Source: Paraburkholderia acidisoli
Lineage (GTDB): Bacteria; Pseudomonadota; Gammaproteobacteria; Burkholderiales; Burkholderiaceae
DNA: 64,000 nucleotides
Assembly: GCF_009789675.1 (NCBI RefSeq)
Contig: NZ_CP046915.1
Location: forward strand, 1,364,001 to 1,428,000
Reading direction: 5' to 3'
The position numbers were made by a program, and so were the translations under genes. The first letter of the stretch is position 1. Every line of letters begins with the position of its first letter. Of the stretch, positions 54,246 to 62,060 are shown piece by piece. Below the pieces are notes generated by a model that saw nothing but the letters and a program-made list of their open reading frames with translations, did not search any database and was not told the DNA's origin.

Positions 54246-55028
54246 ATGAACACCCCGTATCTGACTCGCACGATGCCAGCCAGCAACAAGGTTCCCGAAG
54301 TCACGCTGGCATTCTGGCTCATCAAGATTCTTTCCACGACCGTGGGAGAAACCGGCGCCGACTTTCTCGCCGTCAACCTCGGCCTCGGTCAGGGTTTCAC
54401 GATTCTGATCATGGGCGTATTGCTCGGCGCCGTGTGGATCGCGCAATTGCGCAGCCGGGACTGCGTGCTCTGGCTCTATTGGCTCGCGGTCGTGCTGGTG
54501 AGCATTGTCGGCACGCAGATCACCGACATCATGACCGACAAGCTCGGCATTCCGCTCGTACTCAGCGCGAGCGTTTTCGCGGCACTTCTCGTGGCGATCT
54601 TCGGCATCTGGTATCGGGTGGAAGGCACGCTCTCGATCCACACCATCGTGACGCGCCAACGCGAAGTCTTCTACTGGTCGGCCGTGCTCTGCACGTTCGC
54701 GCTCGGCACCGCCGCGGGCGACCTCGCCACGGAGGCGTGGGGACTCGGCTTCACGCGCGGTGTGCTGCTCTTCGGCACGCTGATCGCCATCACCTATATC
54801 GGCTTCCGGCGCGGCGCGAACGCCGTACTGACGTTCTGGGTCGCCTATGTGCTGACGCGGCCCTTCGGCGCATCGCTCGGCGACCTGTTGACGCAGTCCA
54901 CGAATTACGGCGGGCTCGGGCTCGGCGCGCTGTGGACGAGCGCGTTGTTTCTCTGCGCCATCGTGGGGCTCGTCGCGCTATGCCACCTCGCACCGAATTC
55001 CGCTTTCGTCAGTCGTACTCCGAAGTAA
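54246..55028 (+). CDS. Integral membrane protein, COG4705-like, unknown function
   Basis: A 260-residue, roughly eight-helix inner-membrane protein. An internal duplication is evident: [21 protein letters not shown] near residues 21-41 is echoed by [20 protein letters not shown] near 140-159 and [21 protein letters not shown] near 197-217, each a helix followed by a small-residue and Asp turn. These features match the COG4705 group of uncharacterised membrane-anchored proteins. It is followed 23 bp later by a small secreted-protein gene. The TAAG-type box upstream suggests regulator control shared with other genes here. Function is unknown. Confidence 0.75.
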   Translation: MNTPYLTRTMPASNKVPEVTLAFWLIKILSTTVGETGADFLAVNLGLGQGFTILIMGVLLGAVWIAQLRSRDCVLWLYWLAVVLVSIVGTQITDIMTDKLGIPLVLSASVFAALLVAIFGIWYRVEGTLSIHTIVTRQREVFYWSAVLCTFALGTAAGDLATEAWGLGFTRGVLLFGTLIAITYIGFRRGANAVLTFWVAYVLTRPFGASLGDLLTQSTNYGGLGLGALWTSALFLCAIVGLVALCHLAPNSAFVSRTPK

Positions 55029-55051
55029 TCTCACTCACTCAAGGAGCCGTC

Positions 55052-55504
55052 ATGCGCCTCAATCCATCGCTTCGCGTTTCGTCGCTCGTCATGCTGCTGG
55101 CCTTATCGAGCGTGACCGTCTTGGAAACGTCCCGCGCGCACGCGCAAAACGCGCCCGGCCGTACAGGAACCGCAGTACCCGTGGCGGTCGCGGCGCCGGC
55201 CAATGCGACCCACTCCGCACTCGGCGACCTGACGCCCTTTCGCAGCATTGCCGCCGACGTCTCGACCAAAGTCGATCAGGGCGATCTCGCGGGCGCCAAA
55301 ACGCGCATCAAGGATCTCGAACTCGACTGGGATGCCGCCGAAGCGGGCTTGAAGCCGCGCTCGCCGCGCGACTGGCATGTTGTCGATAAAGCGATCGACC
55401 GCGCTCTGGACGCCTTGCGCGCCCGTACGCCCTCTCCCGCCGATTGCAAAGCCGCGCTGCACGCGCTGCTCGATACCTTCGACACCTTGCCGCACAAAAG
55501 CTGA
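55052..55504 (+). CDS. Small periplasmic protein, unknown function, paired with the COG4705-like gene
   Basis: A 150-residue protein. The signal peptide runs [20 protein letters not shown] to RAHA (residue 31). The mature part is mostly helical: [57 protein letters not shown] and [13 protein letters not shown]. An AAGGAG site lies 5 bases before the ATG. Its closeness to the membrane-protein gene suggests one transcript and a shared envelope role. I do not recognise a named family. Confidence 0.7.
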   Translation: MRLNPSLRVSSLVMLLALSSVTVLETSRAHAQNAPGRTGTAVPVAVAAPANATHSALGDLTPFRSIAADVSTKVDQGDLAGAKTRIKDLELDWDAAEAGLKPRSPRDWHVVDKAIDRALDALRARTPSPADCKAALHALLDTFDTLPHKS

Positions 55505-55538
55505 AACCGCGCGTCGGCGCACGGCGTTTCGCCCGAAC

Positions 55539-56480
55539 TTAACACTCGCTCGCAAGCGGTTTGCGCGCCGAGAGGAACGCCATGCGATTCACGGAGAGCA
55601 GGTTTGTTTGACCGATGCGCGAGCGCATAACCTGCTCGAACAGCGCACGCTCTTCCGCATTGAATTGCTCGGCCATGACCGTACGCAACGTGGGCGCCCA
55701 GGGAAACGGCGTGCTGTCGAGCAGCGTGTCCCACGACTGATGTTGCGGCGGCCGCGTCACATCGACATGAAACTCCATGTGAATGGCTTCGAAACCGGCT
55801 TGCATCGCGAAACCGACCAGGTCGCGCTCGCTGAAACTGGTCATGGGAACGCGCGCCGCTTCGGCTTCCGTGTCGGGATACTGCGTGCGTTTCCAGCGAT
55901 ACATCAGCTCGAAAAAGCGATTTTCGGGCGCGGCGGCATTCATGGCAACGAGCGTGCGTAGCGAACAGACCTCGAACGCTTCGTCGCGGCGGATCGGTTC
56001 CGCCAACGAAATCCGGCCACCGGGCTTGAGCACGCGAAACATCTCCGCGAGCGCGGCGGTCTTGTCGGGCAAATAGCCGAGTACGGCGCGCGTGGTTACC
56101 GCATCCACGCAGGCATCCGGCACTCGCAGCGCCGGTAGCGAACTTCGAATCCACGCGCACTGCGCCTGCACGCCCGCTTCTTCGGCGCGCTGGATGGCGC
56201 GCGTAATCAGTCTGGGCGAGACATCGACCATCAACACGTCGAGTTCCGAGCCTATACGCTCGATCGCGCGCAACGCCACCGCGCCCTCGCCGCATCCGGC
56301 GTCGAGAAGCGTCATGCCGGCACGCAACGCCGCGGCGTCCAGCAGCCGGTCGATGTCGGCGTTCAGGGCCGCGCGCAGGGATCGTTCGACCTCGGCATCG
56401 TTCGAAAAGCGGTCCGACATCAGCCAGTCGGCCCAAAGATCCGCGTTAGCCGTGATGTCGGAAGCGCTCGCTATCGTCAT
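55539..56480 (-). CDS. SAM-dependent methyltransferase, class I
   Basis: A 313-residue cytoplasmic enzyme. Motif I is LLDAGCGEGAVALRAI (residues 58-73); the acidic end of strand 2 is LMVDVSP, motif post-I region AWIRSSLPALRVPDACVDAV, and motif III FRVLKPGGRISLAEP. The C-terminal part (about 190-300) is a substrate cap with FFELMYRWKRTQYPD and TSFSERDLVGFAMQAG. It may methylate a small molecule or a peptide; the acceptor is unknown. It is convergent with the small periplasmic gene and lies downstream of the orphan regulator gene on the same strand, with its own TAAG-type box. Confidence 0.85.
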   Translation of the reverse strand: MTIASASDITANADLWADWLMSDRFSNDAEVERSLRAALNADIDRLLDAAALRAGMTLLDAGCGEGAVALRAIERIGSELDVLMVDVSPRLITRAIQRAEEAGVQAQCAWIRSSLPALRVPDACVDAVTTRAVLGYLPDKTAALAEMFRVLKPGGRISLAEPIRRDEAFEVCSLRTLVAMNAAAPENRFFELMYRWKRTQYPDTEAEAARVPMTSFSERDLVGFAMQAGFEAIHMEFHVDVTRPPQHQSWDTLLDSTPFPWAPTLRTVMAEQFNAEERALFEQVMRSRIGQTNLLSVNRMAFLSARKPLASEC

Positions 56481-56528
56481 GCGATGAAAGGCGTGAGTGA
56501 GAGTTGACGCGACTGTAAGCGAGCGCGG

Positions 56529-56545
56529 CTTAGGGATTGATTAAG
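56529..56545 (-). promoter_or_regulatory. TAAG-N7-TAAG-like box upstream of the methyltransferase gene
   Basis: On the minus strand it reads CTTAATCAATCCCTAAG: TTAAT and CTAAG half-sites start 11 bp apart. It is the least conserved of the four boxes. It lies 49-65 bp before the start codon, a suitable activator position. Confidence 0.5.
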
Positions 56546-56578
56546 CGCCGCATCACCGTGCTATCGGGATGAGAGCGA

Positions 56579-57232
56579 TCAGCGCCTGAGCCGGTAACCC
56601 ACGCCGCGAACCGTCACGACGTCGTCCGTACCGAGTTTGCGGCGCAAGCTGTGCACATGCACATCCACCGACTTGAGGCTTTCGACTTGCCGAAACCCAC
56701 GAACCTGTTCAGCGAGTTCGGCCCGAGTAAACGCGCGTTGTGGCGCGCTCACGAGCAAGGCGAGAATGCGGAACTCGGCGGGCGTGAGCCGGATCTTCTC
56801 GTCGTTGACGTGAACCAGCCCGCTTTCCGCGTCGAGTGTCAACGACGTTTCCACGCGAAGCGGCCTGCGCGACGTCACCCGCATCGATTGCAGGCGAAGC
56901 CGCGCATGCAGATCCGCGACATCGAAGGGCTTGATCAGATAGTCGTCGGCGCCCGCATCGATCGCGGCCAGCGGCTCGCCCGACATCACGCGGCCCGTCA
57001 TGGCAATGACGCGCACGTGTCCGCCGTCGCGACGATAGCGCTTGAGCAATGCCAGTACGTCTATGCCGGCGAATTCCAGCGCCAGCAACACCACGTCGTA
57101 TTTGTCGCCGCGCAGCGAGAGTTCCACCTCGTAGGCGCTGCGGGCCCAATCCGCTTCGTGCCCCGCGCGGCGCAACGCTTCGGATAACGTATGAACGGTC
57201 GCTTCATCGTCTTCAATCACCAGCAAACGCAC
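56579..57232 (-). CDS. Orphan OmpR-family regulator with no phospho-acceptor aspartate
   Basis: A 217-residue protein with normal OmpR architecture: receiver (about 1-115) and winged helix (about 125-215: LTPAEFRILALLVSAPQRAF, SVDVHVHSLRRKLG, TVRGVGYRLRR). The receiver keeps the acidic pair (IEDDE, 6-10), T79 and K101 (LIKPFD). The position that should be the phospho-acceptor, D51, is alanine: YDVVLLALEFAG, codon GCG at 57082-57080. No kinase gene is adjacent. It is therefore probably an atypical regulator active without His-Asp phosphotransfer. A TAAG-type box stands 42-58 bp upstream, which suggests autoregulation. Confidence 0.85.
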   Translation of the reverse strand: MRLLVIEDDEATVHTLSEALRRAGHEADWARSAYEVELSLRGDKYDVVLLALEFAGIDVLALLKRYRRDGGHVRVIAMTGRVMSGEPLAAIDAGADDYLIKPFDVADLHARLRLQSMRVTSRRPLRVETSLTLDAESGLVHVNDEKIRLTPAEFRILALLVSAPQRAFTRAELAEQVRGFRQVESLKSVDVHVHSLRRKLGTDDVVTVRGVGYRLRR

Positions 57233-57273
57233 CTACGCCTCCCATGGTCAGAGGCGATTGTGGCAGTGACTGA

Positions 57274-57290
57274 CTTAGCTGAACCTTAAC
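57274..57290 (-). promoter_or_regulatory. TAAG-N7-TAAG box upstream of the orphan regulator gene
   Basis: On the minus strand it reads GTTAAGGTTCAGCTAAG, followed by TCAG as at 45 kb. The half-sites start 11 bp apart. The box overlaps the 3' end of the SerC-like gene. Confidence 0.65.
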
Positions 57291-58404
57291 AACGCCCACC
57301 GAAAGCCTTACACGCGAGTCGAAGCGAATTCGCGCAGCGTGTCGCACAGCGCCTGCACCGCCGGTTCCGTGACCGCGTTGTACAGCGATGCGCGATGCCG
57401 CCCACCGAACGATGGCCTTCGAGTCCGATCAGGCCCTTCGCTTCGCAAAGCGCCACGAACTCGCGGTCGCGCCCGGCACTGCCAAACGAAAATGCCACGT
57501 TCATGCGGGAACGCCACGGCGAGTGCGCATGAACGCGCACGAACTCGCCGAGCTGGTCGAGCGTTTCGTAGAGATTCGCGGCCTTGCGATCGTTGATGTC
57601 TTTCATGCGGTCGAGCCCGCCGATCTCCGTTTTCAGCCAGCGCGTCACCAGCGTCAGCACGTAGATCGCGAACACGGGCGGCGTGTTGTAGTTGGAACGA
57701 TGCGCAATGTGCGTGCGATAGTCGAGAATCGCCGGGAGACCGGCCGGAATGCGCTCGAGCCAGGCCCGCTTCACGATCGCGACCGTCACGCCGGAAGGCC
57801 CGAGATTCTTCTGTGCGTGCGCGTAGATCATCGCGAAGCGACCGGTATCCACGGGCTCGGAGAGAAAATCCGACGACATGTCCACCACCACGGGAACCGT
57901 GGCGGGCGCGTCCATCTGGCCGAACTGCAGCCCTTCGACGGTTTCGTTGGAAACGTAATGCAGGTACGCCGCCTCGCGAGGAATCTCGAGTTCGGACCAG
58001 CGCGGCAACGCGCGATATCCCGAAGCCGCGCCGTCCCAGATCACTTCGGCCGCGCCCACGCGCTTCGCCTCGGCGCTGGCGCGGCGGCTCCAGTAGCCGG
58101 AATCGACGTATTGCGGCGGCGCGAAGCCGGGGCCCGCGAAGTTCATCGGCACCATGGCGAATTGCAGGCTGCTGCCGCCCTGCATGAACGCAATCTCGTC
58201 GCCCTCGCCGAGACCGAGCAGCGCCCGCAGGTTATTGCTGGCTTCTTCCACGAGGTCGACGAACCAGGTCGAGCGGTGACTCATTCCGAGTACCGAGACG
58301 CCGGTTTCCGGCAACGCGCGAATCGCCTGCTGGGTCTGCTCCAGCACGCTCTCCGGCAACGCGCCCGGACCGCCCGAAAAGTTATGGATAGTCGGCACTT
58401 TCAT
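57286..58404 (-). CDS. SerC-like PLP aminotransferase, C-terminus frameshifted
   Basis: A 372-residue class V aminotransferase related to phosphoserine aminotransferase: IHNFSGGPGALPESVLEQTQ, SVLGMSHRS, MQGGSSLQF and the Schiff-base lysine in YAHAQKNLGPSGV. After GHRSVGGI the frame is wrong: the normal ending RASLYNAVTEP...REFASTRV lies in another frame and stops at 57308. One missing base near 57394 (ATCGCGC instead of ATCCGCGC on the coding strand) explains it. The lost segment includes the substrate-binding Arg of GG-x-RAS, so the product as read is probably impaired. The start overlaps the ATP-grasp gene stop by ATGA. As part of a peptide/ATP-grasp operon it is unlikely to be the housekeeping SerC. 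Confidence 0.75.
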   Translation of the reverse strand: MKVPTIHNFSGGPGALPESVLEQTQQAIRALPETGVSVLGMSHRSTWFVDLVEEASNNLRALLGLGEGDEIAFMQGGSSLQFAMVPMNFAGPGFAPPQYVDSGYWSRRASAEAKRVGAAEVIWDGAASGYRALPRWSELEIPREAAYLHYVSNETVEGLQFGQMDAPATVPVVVDMSSDFLSEPVDTGRFAMIYAHAQKNLGPSGVTVAIVKRAWLERIPAGLPAILDYRTHIAHRSNYNTPPVFAIYVLTLVTRWLKTEIGGLDRMKDINDRKAANLYETLDQLGEFVRVHAHSPWRSRMNVAFSFGSAGRDREFVALCEAKGLIGLEGHRSVGGIAHRCTTRSRNRRCRRCATRCANSLRLACKAFGGRC

Positions 58405-59654
58405 GGCTCAACTCGTCCTTCTCGTCCTTCTCGTGCCTTGCGGGTCACCATGGCGCAAAATGCGTCGAAATACTTTCGCATCTGCGGCGACTTATAGGGA
58501 AACATCTCCGGGTCGTCCATGTCGTGCACTACCATGGCCGTGGCCAGTTCGAAAATCACGAGGCGCCCATCGGGACTTTCCGCGCAATCCAGTCCCACGT
58601 AATCGAGTCCGGTCAACTCCGCTACGCGCGCGAGCGCGTTGCTGTGGCGGCGGGCGAAGTCCTGCTGGAACGCCGCCATGAATGCCGCTTCTTCGCTCCG
58701 CCGCTCCGGATGCGAGATCATTTCCTCGTAGGGATAGTGCACCATCCAATGCTGCGAGATACCCATATGACTGATATGCGCCTGGCCGTCGATCAACGCG
58801 ACACGGTACTTTCGATACAGCCCGTCGCGACTGCGATAGTCGATGAACGACGCCACGTAGAACGCATCGCTTGCCGACTTGTTGAGATACGCGCGCAGCT
58901 CGCCGCTATCGGCAATGCGCTCCAGTTCGCGACCGGCGTGCGAACCCACTGGCCGGATGATCGCCGGAAACGCGATGCCGGCCACGCAGTCCGTTGACGA
59001 CACGCTCGCGTGCGCGGCCAGTTCGGCGCGGCCCACGCGCTGCGTGTGCGCCACACAGATGCCCGCTTCCTCGCGCAACAGCGACCAGGCCGCTTCCCGG
59101 CTCGTGTACGGAATGCGCTCGGGCCGATTGATGACCGCAGCCGACAGCTGCGGGAGTTGCGCCGCCAGCGAGGCCAGCACGGCGCGGTTCTGGTCGAGCG
59201 CGCAGGGCGCGACGAGCAGCACGTCGTGCGGCGGCAACCGGCCGTTCAGGTCCAGCGTGGCGTCCACATAGAGCACGTCGATCTCGAGTTCCGAATGCTC
59301 AACGAGGCATTCGAACGGCGTGTTCGTCATCAAATCGCCATGCGCCTTGAGCACCAGCAATTTCACGCGGCCCGGTGTGGTGTTTTCCGCGTCGAGCCGG
59401 TACAGCCGCTTCGTTTCGATCGCGAGTTGTTGCACCGCGAGCGCCGAGGCGCGTTCGAATTTCAGTTCGAGCACCAGCGAGAGATCGAGCAAGGCCTCTG
59501 GTGCATAGTGCTTCCGCACATAGTCGAGAAGCCGCTCGCCGAGACCCGACATGTCGCTGCCGTTCGTGGCCATGCGAAGCAGTGCCGCAAGGCCGATGGG
59601 GCGATAGGGGGCTGACTCGAATCGGTCGCCGTTGCCCAGGTCACTGTGTTCCAT
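58401..59654 (-). CDS. ATP-grasp-like protein with helical N-terminal domain, unknown function
   Basis: A 417-residue protein. Residues about 20-90 are helical and TPR-like (LLDYVRKHYAPEALLDLSLV, LAVQQLAIETKRLYRL). A Rossmann-like part follows (VKLLVLKAHGDLMTNTPFE, HDVLLVAP). The C-terminal half resembles an ATP-grasp ligase: AIIRPVGSHAG, FYVASFIDYRS, YRKYRVALIDGQ, HWMVHYP and LDCAESPDGRLVIFELATAMV, with Asp and Glu at the magnesium positions but Ala where Asn is usual. Start 59654 has an AGAGGAAGG ribosome site; an ATG at 59684 adds 10 residues without one. A peptide gene lies upstream and an aminotransferase gene overlaps downstream. Confidence 0.7.
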   Translation of the reverse strand: MEHSDLGNGDRFESAPYRPIGLAALLRMATNGSDMSGLGERLLDYVRKHYAPEALLDLSLVLELKFERASALAVQQLAIETKRLYRLDAENTTPGRVKLLVLKAHGDLMTNTPFECLVEHSELEIDVLYVDATLDLNGRLPPHDVLLVAPCALDQNRAVLASLAAQLPQLSAAVINRPERIPYTSREAAWSLLREEAGICVAHTQRVGRAELAAHASVSSTDCVAGIAFPAIIRPVGSHAGRELERIADSGELRAYLNKSASDAFYVASFIDYRSRDGLYRKYRVALIDGQAHISHMGISQHWMVHYPYEEMISHPERRSEEAAFMAAFQQDFARRHSNALARVAELTGLDYVGLDCAESPDGRLVIFELATAMVVHDMDDPEMFPYKSPQMRKYFDAFCAMVTRKAREGREGRVEP

Positions 59655-59690
59655 ACCTTCCTCTACCGCATTTGAATCGGGCATCGCGCA

Positions 59691-59888
59691 CTATGCTTTG
59701 TCTACCGCGAGATCGCGGAGCAAGGGCAATTCGCCGATATAGCCGACTTCGGTTTCGAGAAACAGCGATGCGACCCGCTCCGGCTGGCTGGCAGGGTTGG
59801 CGGGCGTGGCGGGGGAAGGCGTGGGGATAGCGATCGTTTGCGCCGTGACGAGCGTCAAACGAGGGCGTGATGATGATGGCGTGCGCAA
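59691..59888 (-). CDS. 65-residue peptide, possible substrate or precursor of the ATP-grasp protein
   Basis: The start is TTG at 59888, supported by AAAGGA six bases upstream. Residues 1-20 are basic and polar (RTPSSSRPRLTLVTAQT), 21-38 are rich in Pro, Ser, Thr and Ala (IPTPSPATPANPASQ), and 39-65 form an acidic amphipathic tail (RVASLFLETEVGYIGELP, then LLRDLAVDKA). There is no signal peptide. The stop is 36 bp before the ATP-grasp gene. The size, modular composition and position resemble a ribosomally made peptide precursor or a carrier peptide, but no known core motif is recognised. It may equally be a small accessory protein. Confidence 0.6.
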   Translation of the reverse strand: MRTPSSSRPRLTLVTAQTIAIPTPSPATPANPASQPERVASLFLETEVGYIGELPLLRDLAVDKA

Positions 59889-60259
59889 GGCGAATCCTTT
59901 GTCTGCATCGGGACGATGCGTCCCGATCCTTCACCGGGCCATGGATCGAACTCCGGAGACAGCGACACAGTAGTTTCCCTTAACTGATGAAATGCTTAAG
60001 CACAGCCAATATCGAGTGAGATTCCGAAATATTGTGGAAATGTAATTAATATTGCACGAGTCAATTCACGCTGATTGAAAGAATCGCGGCTTAATAAATT
60101 AAATTAAACTAACTCGTCACTGTTGGCGTGCATACACGTACGTGGGCGGGAAGCCGACGTTGCTCGACTACGTGAAGAATTAATCGAGGCAAAGGGAGCC
60201 AGCAAAACGGACGCCGGCGGCGCCGGCATCCGCGGTTGGCGCGTCGCGTGGCTCCGCCG
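59889..60259. other. 371-bp AT-rich region with a possible gene remnant
   Basis: This is the most AT-rich stretch of the window (about 59990-60115). It holds CTTAAC (59979) and CTTAAG (59995) half-sites that resemble the TAAG-type boxes but with different spacing. Bases 60130-60183 encode AYTYVGGKPTLLDYVKN followed by TAA on the plus strand, which reads like the C-terminal end of a lost gene. The aroQ-side terminator closes the region at 60209-60231. No intact gene is seen. Confidence 0.5.
60209..60231 (-). terminator. Rho-independent terminator after aroQ
   Basis: GCCGGC (60213-60218) pairs with GCCGGC (60222-60227) and flanking GGA with TCC, loop 3 nt. On the minus strand a GTTTTGC U-tract follows. 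It lies 29 bp beyond the aroQ stop codon. Confidence 0.7.
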
Positions 60260-60712
60260 TTAGCCCTCCGCCTGGCCGCCCCACAGATCGTCGACGGCGC
60301 GGATCGCCAGCAAATACCCGTTCGCGCCGGCCCCGCAGATCACCGCCGTGGCCGCCACCGAGATCGTCGATTGACGGTATTCCTCGGAGCGCCGGTGAAT
60401 GTTGCTGATATGCACCTCCACCACGGGGCGCCGTACGAGCTTGACCGCGTCGAGCACCGGAATGCGCCCGAACGAAAACCCGGCCGGATTGATCACCAGC
60501 GCCGCGTCGTTCAGAAACGCCTCCTGAATCCAGTCGATCAGCTGGCTCTCGCTGTTGGTTTGACGGAACACGCCGTCGAACTTGAGGGCGTCGGCCAGCG
60601 TGAGGCAGTTCTGCTCGATATCCTTGAGCGTGGTGCTGCCATAGATATGCGGCTCTCGCACGCCAAGCATGTTCAGATTCGAGCCGTTGAGGATGTAGAG
60701 TTTTCGATTCAT
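60260..60712 (-). CDS. aroQ: Type II 3-dehydroquinate dehydratase, divergent active site
   Basis: A 150-residue enzyme of the dodecameric type II dehydroquinase family, which converts 3-dehydroquinate to 3-dehydroshikimate. Expected residues are present: GSNLNMLGVREPHIYG (R19, Y24), TNSESQLIDWI (E54), N75 and H101 in VEVHISNIHRR. The usual NPGAYTHTS-type segment is instead NPAGFSFGR, so the conserved histidine (His81 in the tuberculosis enzyme) is Phe. That may change activity or substrate. It follows the MHS transporter gene by 4 bp, which points to catabolism of an imported quinate/shikimate-like compound, not aromatic amino-acid synthesis. Confidence 0.85.
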   Translation of the reverse strand: MNRKLYILNGSNLNMLGVREPHIYGSTTLKDIEQNCLTLADALKFDGVFRQTNSESQLIDWIQEAFLNDAALVINPAGFSFGRIPVLDAVKLVRRPVVEVHISNIHRRSEEYRQSTISVAATAVICGAGANGYLLAIRAVDDLWGGQAEG

Positions 60713-60716
60713 GGTT

Positions 60717-62060
60717 TCAGTGGGTCGTACTGCGTTCCAGGGCGGTGTCCCGGGTTTCGCGCGATGTCGCGATCATGAGGAAGGAGAGCAGGTTCAGCGA
60801 GCCGCACACCACGACGATAGCCCATGGCGAACCGTGAAACGCGTTGAGCAAGGCCACGGCGACGATCGGCATCGGCCCGCCCGTCAGCAGATTGGCGCCG
60901 GAATACGAGAGCGCGGAGCCCGTGTAGCGCGTTTCGGTCGGGAACGACTCGGCGAACCACACGGGTTGAATGCCGCTCTGAAACTGCGTGAAGCCGAGGA
61001 ACGCGCCCATCACGGCCATCGTCATGCCGATCGAGTGCTGATTGAGAATCGGAAAGTAGATCAGGCAACACACGAGCGTGCAGAACGAGCCGATCAGCAA
61101 GGCGCGCTTGCGGCCGATCCGGTCGCTCAGATAGCCGCCCAGCAACGCCCCCGCCACCGCGCAGACATTCGCGATCATCAGCAGCATGAAGCCGGTCTGC
61201 TTCGGCACGCCGAGGTTTTTCGTCAGATAGCTCAGCGAAAACACCACGATCAGATAGAACAACGCCGCCGGGCCGCAGAAGAACAACGTCAGCCGCAACA
61301 CGGTGCGCCACTGGCGCGTGAAGACCACGCCCAGCGGATTGGCCGCGCGCACCGGCACGCCGCTCTTCTTGAGCGCCTCGAACGACGGCGTCTCGCTCAC
61401 TTTCATGCGGATATAGATGCCCAGCAGCACGAGCACGAAGCTCGCGAGGAACGGCACGCGCCAGCCCCACGATTCGAACTCGTCCGGGGAGAGCGACGTG
61501 GCCAGCGCGAACAGCGCGAAATTGGCGAGGATCTGGCTCAGCGGCGAGCAAATGCCTAGCAGTCCGGAATAAAATCCGCGCCGCGCCGCGGAGGCGTGTT
61601 CAACCGCCATCAATTGCGCGCCGGTCGACTCGCCGCCGAGCGCGAAACCCTGGACGATGCGCAACGAGACCAGCAGCGCGGGCGCCAGCATGCCGACTTG
61701 CTGGTAGGTGGGCAGCAGCCCCATCAGGAACGAGGAGGCGCCCATGACCGAAACCGTGATCAGCATGAGTTGGCGGCGCCCCCAGCGGTCGCCGAGCATG
61801 CCGCAGATCACCGCGCCGAGCGGGCGTGCCGCGAGCCCGGCCCAGAAACTCGCGAGCGACGCGAGCAAGGCCGCCGTGGGTTCGAGCGAGGGGAAGAACA
61901 GCTTGGGGAAAATCGTGGCCGCGACCACGCCATAGAGCGCGAAATCGAACCACTCCAGCGCCGTGCCGATAGTGGCGCCCGCCACCGCCCGGCGCGCCAT
62001 CCTGTGGCGGTCCGCGGCGTGCTCGCCCGCGATGAGATCGGAGTCAGCGAGAACTGACAT
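60717..62060 (-). CDS. MFS transporter, metabolite:H+ symporter (MHS) family, ShiA-like
   Basis: A 447-residue, 12-helix carrier. The MHS pattern is clear: GATIGTALEWFDFALYGVVA in helix 1, AARPLGAVICGMLGDRWGRR in the first loop, LRIVQGFALGGESTGAQLM, and GYLSDRIGRKRALL in the second half. Members import organic acids, including shikimate, by proton symport. An AGGAGACACCTC ribosome site precedes the ATG. It forms a two-gene operon with aroQ and is divergent from an IclR regulator gene. A cyclic polyol acid such as quinate, shikimate or dehydroshikimate is the likely cargo, inferred from aroQ. Confidence 0.88.
   Translation of the reverse strand: MSVLADSDLIAGEHAADRHRMARRAVAGATIGTALEWFDFALYGVVAATIFPKLFFPSLEPTAALLASLASFWAGLAARPLGAVICGMLGDRWGRRQLMLITVSVMGASSFLMGLLPTYQQVGMLAPALLVSLRIVQGFALGGESTGAQLMAVEHASAARRGFYSGLLGICSPLSQILANFALFALATSLSPDEFESWGWRVPFLASFVLVLLGIYIRMKVSETPSFEALKKSGVPVRAANPLGVVFTRQWRTVLRLTLFFCGPAALFYLIVVFSLSYLTKNLGVPKQTGFMLLMIANVCAVAGALLGGYLSDRIGRKRALLIGSFCTLVCCLIYFPILNQHSIGMTMAVMGAFLGFTQFQSGIQPVWFAESFPTETRYTGSALSYSGANLLTGGPMPIVAVALLNAFHGSPWAIVVVCGSLNLLSFLMIATSRETRDTALERSTTH

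Noticed and set aside
59641..59934. A 97-residue frame on the minus strand overlapping the 65-residue peptide gene
   Set aside because: It overlaps the start of the ATP-grasp gene, is Arg/His-rich and lacks a good ribosome site, whereas the TTG-started frame has AAAGGA and ends just before the next gene.
60116..60183. An insertion-sequence end next to the peptide cassette
   Set aside because: No terminal inverted repeat or target-site duplication is visible; only a short remnant reading frame and AT-rich DNA support a past rearrangement.
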